This document shows, piece by piece, positions 58,008-64,000 of a DNA stretch of 64,000 nt. The DNA is from Candidatus Hydrogenedentota bacterium (GTDB lineage: Bacteria > Hydrogenedentota > Hydrogenedentia > Hydrogenedentales > JAGMZX01). A program made the translations under genes and the position numbers. Numbering within the stretch: the stretch's first letter is position 1; the number at the start of each line of letters is the position of its first letter. The notes under the pieces were generated by a model. It saw nothing but the letters and a program-made list of their open reading frames with translations. It had not been told where the DNA came from and did not search any database. The stretch lies in assembly GCA_029556545.1 (NCBI GenBank), contig JAKQEQ010000085.1, positions 1-64,000 on the forward strand, written 5' to 3'.

Positions 58008-59000
58008 TCACATCCGCCAGCCGTTGAGGGCGAGAAAACCGGCGTAGTCCGACATGTCGGAGGCTTCTTTCTTGTTGGGGTTCAGCGTCGTGTAGAAGAG
58101 TTGTCCGGTTTCCTCTCTCGATCCGAATTCGCGGTCTTGACCGACGCGGCTGTCCTGGACCCATGCGCCAAGCAACGCGGTTTCCCACGGCTTGCGCGCG
58201 CCCTTGACAAGCCCCTTCTTATCGCCTTCCTCGTAGTAGAAGGAAGTCTCCTCGCCGTCGCCGAGGGGCAGGTGTTTGAGGGCCTCCATCGGGGCCAGGG
58301 GCGCCGTCACGACGTCGCCGTGGGCGGAGGTAATCGCAAGGGTCCCTGCTTCGAGATTCTTGACCCGGTGCGTCTTCGCGCGCAGGTACAGGACGGGCCG
58401 CACCGCAGGATCGAACATTTCGGGATACCGCACGACACCCGGGAGGCGCTCGCCGTAGTTGGCGAATTCGTCGATGTTCCATTTCTCGGGAAGCGCGTCT
58501 TGCGGCAGGTAGCTGGTCGGGATCACGGCGTGGTAGCAGCCGCAGGTGTGCACGGTGTTGATGAGCAGAGGCGATCCCGCGTCGTCGATAGTAATCACCG
58601 TCATGAGGCCGACGTTCTTGCCCGCCGACGGATTGAAATTGCCGAAGCTGAACGGGCTTTCCTCGAAGTGCACGCGGTAAATCAGATTGGTGTAATGTCC
58701 GTGTTCCGTTTCGAACTCCTGTTCATCGACGTAAATTGTCGGCGTGCTCGCGTCGACGTATACGTCCTCCTGGCCATCGGCTTTGTACCGCGCCGCGGGG
58801 GCGCCGATGCGGTTGTAGGCGTTCTCCGCGTGCTCGACGACAAAAAGAGGCGCGTACCGCGCGAGGCGGCTGCCGTCGTCTTCGGCGCTGTACACGCGGA
58901 CCGGGCCGCGCGTATCGAGGTCGCGATTGCCGCCGCCGGCGGTCATGCAACCCGAGAGTGCGCCGGCCATGACAAGCATGCAGTAACCGATGTTGCGCAT
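58008..59000 (-). CDS. Unknown lipoprotein
   Basis: A 330-residue protein with a lipoprotein signal: RNIGYCMLVMAGALSGC, lipobox LSGC. The mature part is beta-rich and I do not know the family. Distinct blocks are ARYAPLFVVEHAENAYNRIG, NVGLMTVITIDDAGSPLLINTVHTCGCYHAVIP, PAVRPVLYLRAKTHRVKN and a C-terminal FGSREETGQLFYTT. The Cys-Gly-Cys-x-His cluster in the second block could bind metal. AAAGGAG 7 bases upstream supports the start. It follows the next gene (59004-59540) by 3 bases, so the pair is co-translated. Confidence 0.65.
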   Translation of the reverse strand: MRNIGYCMLVMAGALSGCMTAGGGNRDLDTRGPVRVYSAEDDGSRLARYAPLFVVEHAENAYNRIGAPAARYKADGQEDVYVDASTPTIYVDEQEFETEHGHYTNLIYRVHFEESPFSFGNFNPSAGKNVGLMTVITIDDAGSPLLINTVHTCGCYHAVIPTSYLPQDALPEKWNIDEFANYGERLPGVVRYPEMFDPAVRPVLYLRAKTHRVKNLEAGTLAITSAHGDVVTAPLAPMEALKHLPLGDGEETSFYYEEGDKKGLVKGARKPWETALLGAWVQDSRVGQDREFGSREETGQLFYTTLNPNKKEASDMSDYAGFLALNGWRM

Positions 59001-59003
59001 GAC

Positions 59004-59540
59004 TCAATCTCCTTTCCAGTGGAAGTCGTCCGGCACGTTCATGAGCACGCCCGCGCCGAACATGCGGTCGAGGGCCTTCCAGAAGTTGCGAATCCAGATT
59101 TCCGAGGCCTTCCGATTGCCCAGTTCGAGTTCGTCCAGGAGAAACTTGCCCCACGCGGCCTGCTTCCACGCCACGAAGTGCAGCACGGCTCTTTCACCCG
59201 CCGCGCCGGGCTGGGGCGTCGCCTTGCCGAGCGGCGCATGGATCGCGCGCAGGAGCGCGTTTACACCCGGCCCCGCGCAGATCGTGTGGCCGTAGATATT
59301 GACGTTCTCTTTTCGGTCGAATAGGCACGTAATCGCGATGACCGAGCCTTCCTCGAGGTTCGTAACATCGGTCGGGAACACCACGCGCACGTGGTCGTCC
59401 TCGAGTTCCTTGTACAGCCGCGGATCGGGCAACGTACGGTAGCCGCCGCGCGCGGCGTAGGCCTCTTCGGCCTGAAAACACGCGCTTTCGCGCACCGCCT
59501 CGATCACTTCTTCCTTCGTTAAGGTTCTCGTTTGTTTCAT
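59004..59540 (-). CDS. Unknown small protein co-transcribed with mqnD
   Basis: A 178-residue soluble protein without recognised domain. It begins KQTRTLTKEEVIEAVRESACF and continues with FPTDVTNLEEGSVIAITCLFD and AVLHFVAWKQAAWGKFLLDELELG. I chose the ATG at 59540 because AAAGGA then stands 10 bases away. The gene starts 51 bases after mqnD and ends 3 bases before the lipoprotein gene. Whether the pair relates to menaquinone is unknown. Confidence 0.55.
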   Translation of the reverse strand: MKQTRTLTKEEVIEAVRESACFQAEEAYAARGGYRTLPDPRLYKELEDDHVRVVFPTDVTNLEEGSVIAITCLFDRKENVNIYGHTICAGPGVNALLRAIHAPLGKATPQPGAAGERAVLHFVAWKQAAWGKFLLDELELGNRKASEIWIRNFWKALDRMFGAGVLMNVPDDFHWKGD

Positions 59541-59591
59541 GCGTTCCATGTCCTTTCTTTACTCGTATTCTCGAATGCTTTTCGCTCTCGG

Positions 59592-60392
59592 CTAGGCCGC
59601 GGGGCGAAGATATTCCTTTCGAATGATCTCGACAGACGCGCGCAGTTCGTCGTTGAATGCGAGACTGTCGGTATTCACGTACATGCCGACGAAGCGGTCC
59701 GCCAGATCGCGCGAAAGGCCGCGCGCGAATTGCAGGCTGTACGCGACCGCCGCGTCGCGTTGCGCGAGCGCAATCTCGACGGATCGGCGGTAGGCGTCGG
59801 CGACCGCCGCGCGCAAGTCCGGCGGGAGATCGCCGCGCACGCAATTCACGCCCAACGGCAGCGGCAGCCCGCCGTGCCGCTCGGCGAACAGTTCCCCGAG
59901 GTCGGCGAGGAGCACGAGCCCCGCCGCCGCATAAGTCAACTGGCCCTCGTGGATGAGGACGCCCGCGTCGACGTCGCCCGCCGCCACCGCGTCCATGATG
60001 GTCGTAAAATCCATGTGGACTTCGTTGAACGGCGGCAACAGGCCACCCGCGACAAGTGTCGCCGTGGTGCTCGGTCCGGGCAGGGCGACGCGCTTACCGG
60101 CCAGCGCATCGAGCGGTACGGCATCGCGCGCCACAAGGCGCGGGCCGTAGCGCCGCCCGACGCTTGTGCCCACCTCGAGCAGGGAATAGCGGCTTTCGAG
60201 GTGGAGAAATGCATGAAGCGACAGGGCCGTCACCTCGAGCGGGTCGTCGCCCGCCGCCCGCTCATTGAGTGATTGAATATCCGCGAGCACGTGCTCGATG
60301 GCGCAGCCCGGCACGGCGACCTGGCCGGATGCGAAGCCGTAGAACATAAAGGCGTCGTCAGGGTCCGGGCTGTGTCCGATTCGGAGTCGCAT
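59592..60392 (-). CDS. mqnD: 1,4-dihydroxy-6-naphthoate synthase
   Basis: A 266-residue MqnD, a periplasmic-binding-protein fold enzyme. It converts cyclic dehypoxanthine futalosine to 1,4-dihydroxy-6-naphthoate in the futalosine menaquinone pathway. The start MRLRIGHSPDPDDAFMFYGF is diagnostic. VALPGPSTTATLV and AGVLIHEGQLTY are the later substrate-binding blocks. The frame is open 23 codons upstream, into the palindromic repeat, so I use 60392. Confidence 0.9.
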   Translation of the reverse strand: MRLRIGHSPDPDDAFMFYGFASGQVAVPGCAIEHVLADIQSLNERAAGDDPLEVTALSLHAFLHLESRYSLLEVGTSVGRRYGPRLVARDAVPLDALAGKRVALPGPSTTATLVAGGLLPPFNEVHMDFTTIMDAVAAGDVDAGVLIHEGQLTYAAAGLVLLADLGELFAERHGGLPLPLGVNCVRGDLPPDLRAAVADAYRRSVEIALAQRDAAVAYSLQFARGLSRDLADRFVGMYVNTDSLAFNDELRASVEIIRKEYLRPAA

Positions 60393-60432
60393 GGGGTTCC
60401 TCGCTGTTTGAGTAATAACGTTCAACTTCCAC

Positions 60433-60481
60433 GTGGCATGAGTATCTTGCTCATGGTCCACGGGCGGGACGCCCGCGCCAC
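60433..60481 (+). repeat. Dispersed palindromic repeat between mqnC and mqnD
   Basis: GTGGCATGAGTATCTTGCTC, ATGGTCC, then ACGGGCGGGACGCCCGCG. It is a full copy in the 132-base gap between mqnC and mqnD, interrupting an otherwise compact operon. Confidence 0.85.
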
Positions 60482-60524
60482 GCGATAATGCTTCTCGGCA
60501 TTCCCGACAGGGCTCATGGCGGCT

Positions 60525-61664
60525 CTACGCTCGGGCAATGAGTACGGGCTCGGCCTCCGGCGCGCCGTCGTGGCCGCGCGCACGCAAGATCGGGCCGTCG
60601 AAAGGATTGTCGGCATCATCGAATCGGCGCAGGCGCTCGTATGTCGTCGTGCGCTGCACCGGCGTGAAGCCCGCGTCGCGGATGGCGGTCAACACCGCAT
60701 CGAGCGTGGTCGCCACGTTATGGTCGGCCTGCCGCAGCACGTTTTCCTCGAGCAGCAGCCCGCCGAAATCGTCGGCGCCTGCGTGGAGCGCCAATTGCCC
60801 CGCGCGCCACCCCTCGCCGAACCACGACGCCTGGATGTGCGGGAAGTTGTCGAGCACAAGCCGCGCGACGGCGATCACGCGCACGTAGAGGCTCGGCAGT
60901 TCCTCCTCCGCCACGAGGCGGCTCAACGGCGAACGGCCCGGCTTCAAACTCCACGGAATAAAGGCGTAGAAGCCGCCGGTCTCGTCCTGCAGCCGACGCA
61001 GACGCAGGAGATGGTCGATAATGTCCTCGGGCGACTCGCGATGTCCGTAGGTCATAGTGGCGCTGGTCTTCATGCCGATGCGGTGCGCCGCGCGCATGAT
61101 ATCGATCCAATCGTCGCTCGAAATCTTCTTCGGCGAGACCCCGCGCCGCACGTCGTCCACCAGAATTTCCGCGCCGCCGCCGGGCATGGTTCGCATGCCC
61201 GCGTCCCAGAACGCGCCCAACACCGCTTCCCGGGTCCTGCCGCAGGTCTCGGCGATGTGGGCGATCTCGGGCGGCGAGAATAGGTGCAGGTGGATATCAG
61301 GCGCGGCGGCGCGGATGGCGGCGATCAAGTCGAAGTAATAGTGAAAAGGCAACGCGGGATTGTGGCCGCCCTGAAGCAGTACGGTCGTCGCGCCGAGCGC
61401 GTGCGCGCGCGCCACCTTCGCCGCCACCTGTTCAGGCGTCAACGTATAGGCTTCCGGATGGCCGGGCTTGCGGTAGAAGCTGCAAAACGTGCATTCGGTC
61501 ACGCACACGTTTGTATAGTTCGGGTTCGTGTCGATGACGAAGGTAACGTCATCGCCGGGATGCCGCGCGCGGCGCACGGCGTCGGCCTGCTCCATCAAGG
61601 CCAGTTGCGGCGCATCGAGCAGCAAGTACAGGGCTTCGCGAAAACCTATGCGCTCTTGACCCAC
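60525..61664 (-). CDS. mqnC: Cyclic dehypoxanthine futalosine synthase
   Basis: A 379-residue radical SAM enzyme that cyclises dehypoxanthine futalosine. The cluster motif is Cys54-x3-Cys58-x2-Cys61 in NYTNVCVTECTFCSFYR. LLQGGHNPALPFHYY and MPGGGAEIL are typical. PWSLKPGRSPL and ASWFGEGWRAGQLALHAGADDFGGLLLEENV near the end separate MqnC from MqnE. Its start overlaps mqnA by 19 bases. Confidence 0.92.
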   Translation of the reverse strand: MGQERIGFREALYLLLDAPQLALMEQADAVRRARHPGDDVTFVIDTNPNYTNVCVTECTFCSFYRKPGHPEAYTLTPEQVAAKVARAHALGATTVLLQGGHNPALPFHYYFDLIAAIRAAAPDIHLHLFSPPEIAHIAETCGRTREAVLGAFWDAGMRTMPGGGAEILVDDVRRGVSPKKISSDDWIDIMRAAHRIGMKTSATMTYGHRESPEDIIDHLLRLRRLQDETGGFYAFIPWSLKPGRSPLSRLVAEEELPSLYVRVIAVARLVLDNFPHIQASWFGEGWRAGQLALHAGADDFGGLLLEENVLRQADHNVATTLDAVLTAIRDAGFTPVQRTTTYERLRRFDDADNPFDGPILRARGHDGAPEAEPVLIARA

Positions 61665-62431
61665 AGGTCGTGCTCCCGCTCTTCCTGCAAGCGCAGGAAG
61701 GCGCTCAGTCCGTGAAGATCAGCCAGTGTCAGGCGCGCGTGAATGCTCGAGAAATAGCGGCGCGCCGCCGATTCAGCCTCCGCGGCGTCCACGCCGGGAA
61801 TGCCCGCCTCAGCGAGACAGCGCATGCCGTCGGGCGACTCCGCGAGGGCGGTGGTCTCCTCGAGCCACCGCCGCAACAAGTCGCGCTCATCTCCTGACAG
61901 GTCGCGTCGCACGATCCAACGCGCGAAGACGAAGGGGAGCCGCGACCTGTCGAACCACCACTGCCCCAAATCGCACTGGTGGGACCAGGTCAATTCTTCG
62001 CGCGAGGTGTCCAAGGCCTCATCGCCGATGAGCAGGCGCGCGGCCGCCTCTTCGGCATGGATGGTGGTTACAGGTTCACAGCCGAAGTCGCGCCGACAAA
62101 GCAGCGCGAAAAGCTCCCTCGAAGTCTGCGATTTAGGGGTCAAATATACGGGGCGGCCCGAGGTCACCGCGGATTCGAGCCGGGTCCTTGAAAAGACCCG
62201 CACGCTATACGCCGGGCCGTGCGCGGCGATGCCGTAGGGGCCGAACGGCTCGTAGCGGTCCTGCAACTCGCGGAGGCGCGCCACCGGCAACAACGCGGCG
62301 TCGCACATGCCTGTCACCGCGCGGCTGTACACCTCGCTCGGCGTGCAGGGCATCACGTCGGCGGGAAACGCCGGCGCAACCAGTGTGTAGGGCCGCGCGG
62401 AGAGATTATCGATACGCGCTATACGCAGCAT
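61646..62431 (-). CDS. mqnA: Chorismate dehydratase
   Basis: A 261-residue MqnA, making 3-enolpyruvyl-benzoate from chorismate, the first step of the futalosine pathway. RIARIDNLSARPYTL opens the protein and GMCDAALLPVARL follows. VYLTPKSQTSRELFALL, then IGDEAL, are the substrate-binding segments. ARWIVRRDLS is also conserved. It follows mqnE by 11 bases and overlaps mqnC. Confidence 0.9.
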   Translation of the reverse strand: MLRIARIDNLSARPYTLVAPAFPADVMPCTPSEVYSRAVTGMCDAALLPVARLRELQDRYEPFGPYGIAAHGPAYSVRVFSRTRLESAVTSGRPVYLTPKSQTSRELFALLCRRDFGCEPVTTIHAEEAAARLLIGDEALDTSREELTWSHQCDLGQWWFDRSRLPFVFARWIVRRDLSGDERDLLRRWLEETTALAESPDGMRCLAEAGIPGVDAAEAESAARRYFSSIHARLTLADLHGLSAFLRLQEEREHDLWVKSA

Positions 62432-62442
62432 GGCGGGAATCC

Positions 62443-63513
62443 TTACGTCGCCGCGAGCGCCGGCGATGCATTCGCAACCGGGTCGAAGACTCCGTCGCGC
62501 TCGACCGGCGTCTGGCCGGCCTGGCGAATCATGCGGTCCATCAAACGCGCGGACATTGCGGCGGGCGCGGCGGTCCCCGCGTATTGCATGATCCGCTCGT
62601 GACCGAGCGTGCCGTCGAGATCGTCGGCGCCGAAGGTCAAAGCGGCCGCGGCGGTCTCGACGCCGAGGGTGGGCGTATAGGCTTTGACATGCGGCACGTT
62701 ATCGAGAACGAGCCGCGCCAGCGCGACGATGCGCAGGCAGCGCGGCGCGCCCGGCGGCCGCGGCGCGAGTCGGGTAGTACCAGGTAAATAAGCGAGTGGA
62801 ATAAAGCTCTGGAAGCCCGGCGCACGGTCTTCGAGTTCGCGAAGCCGCAGCAGGTGGTCCACAATCTCCTCATCCGTCTCGATATGGCCGAAGAGCAGTG
62901 TGGCGTTGCTCGGGAGCCCCAGGCAGTGCGCCTTTTCGTGTATCTCGATCCACTCGTCAGGCCCGATCTTGTCCGGGTAAAGCGCCCGATGCACGCGCGC
63001 GCTCAGCACCTCCGCCCCGCCGCCAGGCATCATGTCCACGCCCGCGTCGATCATCTCGCGCAGCACGGACTCGGCATCGGTCTGTTCCATGCGCGCGAAG
63101 TAGGCGACCTCGACGGCGGTGAACGCCTTGATGTGCAGGTCGGGCCGGGCCGCGCGGATGCGCCGCACCAGCGCTGTCGAGCGATCGAAGCCCCACTTGG
63201 GCCAGAGGCCGCCGACGATGTGCGCCTCGCGGATACTCGGGTCCGCGAGTCCGGCGAGGATTTCGTCGTCCGTCAGGGAATAGGCGTGGTCGTCGCCGCG
63301 TTTTGCGGCAAAATCGCAGAATGCGCATGCGTAGACGCACAGGTTCGTGGGATTAACGTGCCGGTTGCGCACATAAGTGACCCGGTCACCGCACAGGGCC
63401 CGCTTGCGGTCGAAGGCGCGGCGGCCCAGTTCGAGCAGAGGTGCGTTGCGCAGGGCGTCCAGCGAGGCGCCGCGATCGAGTCTATAAGCCGATGGCTCGG
63501 TCTCCGAAGACAT
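62443..63513 (-). CDS. mqnE: Aminofutalosine synthase
   Basis: A 356-residue radical SAM enzyme joining 3-enolpyruvyl-benzoate to the adenosyl group of SAM. The cluster motif is Cys59-x3-Cys63-x2-Cys66 in NPTNLCVYACAFCDFAA. GGLWPKWGFD, MMPGGGAEVL, and FGADDLDGTLGHERIM are diagnostic. The frame is open far upstream, but family N-termini begin near 63513. It heads the operon mqnE-mqnA-mqnC-mqnD. The futalosine hydrolase gene mqnB is not in this window. Confidence 0.92.
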   Translation of the reverse strand: MSSETEPSAYRLDRGASLDALRNAPLLELGRRAFDRKRALCGDRVTYVRNRHVNPTNLCVYACAFCDFAAKRGDDHAYSLTDDEILAGLADPSIREAHIVGGLWPKWGFDRSTALVRRIRAARPDLHIKAFTAVEVAYFARMEQTDAESVLREMIDAGVDMMPGGGAEVLSARVHRALYPDKIGPDEWIEIHEKAHCLGLPSNATLLFGHIETDEEIVDHLLRLRELEDRAPGFQSFIPLAYLPGTTRLAPRPPGAPRCLRIVALARLVLDNVPHVKAYTPTLGVETAAAALTFGADDLDGTLGHERIMQYAGTAAPAAMSARLMDRMIRQAGQTPVERDGVFDPVANASPALAAT

Positions 63514-63864
63514 ACTCGTATCTCCTGGCGTCGGCGTCGTTTCGCGTCGGCGCGTAGTCAAGCTTTCCAGGCATCCGGAAACGGCGCTCCCCCGTTCCGA
63601 CTCAGGCTTCTTCCGCCAAAACACGGTGGCCGAAACGGAAATTCCCCGTTTTTTGGCGCGGGCTGCATCACAAGCGGAAATAAGCGAATCGGACCGCCTA
63701 CGAATACAAAGGACGCGCGACGCACGTTTGTATTCAGCGCGCGGCGGATTTCGCTTTGGCGGCGCGACTGTGCTATATGCGCATAGAGACGCGGATTGCG
63801 CGGCGGCGGCACGGAACCATACCATGTGGCCCGCCGCGACAAGACGGAAGGGCGGACCTTCGCT
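63514..63864. other. Divergent gap upstream of mqnE
   Basis: About 350 bases. Apart from the near-palindrome CTATATGCGCATAG around 63772-63786, no clear promoter, repeat or RNA gene is seen. It should hold the mqn promoter on the minus strand. Confidence 0.35.
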
Positions 63865-64000
63865 GTGAACGATGCTATAACAGATGCACGTAACTATTTC
63901 ACCGTATTTCTGCAGAGCATTCTGGGGCAACTTCTGATCGAGGACCTGCGGGCGTTGAGCGTGTGCTTCGAGATCGCCGTGAGCGACGGCGGCGATCCCC
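63865..64000 (+). CDS. Partial gene, start of unknown protein (cut by window end)
   Basis: An open frame from GTG at 63865 to the end of the window encodes NDAITDARNYFTVFLQSILG and then QLLIEDLRALSVCFEIAVSD. GGAAGGGCGG lies 10-20 bases upstream. Helical and slightly acidic; I cannot assign a family from 45 residues. Other in-frame GTG/TTG starts exist a little upstream. Confidence 0.4.
   Translation, partial: MNDAITDARNYFTVFLQSILGQLLIEDLRALSVCFEIAVSDGGDP

Overview
The window is GC-rich, densely coded bacterial chromosome with no rRNA, tRNA, CRISPR array or recognisable transposase. The gene content is a futalosine-type menaquinone cluster, an ImuA-ImuB-DnaE2 mutasome, penicillin-acylase-family hydrolases, a Tat-exported TIM-barrel protein, a uroporphyrinogen-decarboxylase-like protein and a GH2 enzyme. 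Together with short dispersed palindromes that read GRDARAT or MPMPR when translated, this looks like an uncultured Hydrogenedentota or PVC-type bacterium. That placement is inference from style, not from a marker gene.

Layout. 0.2-11 kb is housekeeping and catabolism: a PpiD-like foldase, murB, trkH, a PLP-dependent D-cysteine desulfhydrase/ACC deaminase homologue, an exported glycerophosphodiesterase, a DUF202 protein, a penicillin-acylase-family protein and a Tat-exported sugar isomerase-like protein. 10.9-15.0 kb is an accessory island: an orphan addiction-module protein, a three-Cys-motif (DUF5131) protein beside its TcmP partner, a small HTH protein, a cluster of hairpins, and a vapBC pair with a regularly spaced operator. 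15.1-17.7 kb holds an RlmD-like RNA methyltransferase, a HAD hydrolase and a hexapeptide acyltransferase.

18.4-27.1 kb is the most unusual region. Five tightly packed genes encode a B12-binding/radical-SAM-like protein that has lost all three cluster cysteines, a ketosynthase with Cys-His-Gln instead of Cys-His-His, a membrane histidine kinase, a second kinase whose phospho-acceptor His is Gln, and a sigma-54 response regulator. A PfkB sugar kinase and a C69-type peptidase follow. 29-45 kb contains a UroD-like protein, a lysoplasmalogenase homologue, two GT2 glycosyltransferases, two paralogous exported Ig-like proteins, another membrane histidine kinase, a large GH2 enzyme, a SOUL protein, and a radical SAM protein paired with a membrane protein.

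45-52.4 kb has a second penicillin-acylase-family protein co-transcribed with an unknown protein, both carrying palindromic repeats in frame. It also has a molybdate/tungstate-type ABC transporter whose binding protein is a tandem duplication, and a YfiH-like protein. 52.6-57.9 kb is the imuA-imuB-dnaE2 mutasome behind a well-matched LexA-type operator embedded in a promoter. 58-63.5 kb is the mqnE-mqnA-mqnC-mqnD operon followed by two unknown genes. A gene starting near 63865 runs off the end. At least six full or partial copies of one dispersed palindromic repeat lie between or inside genes.
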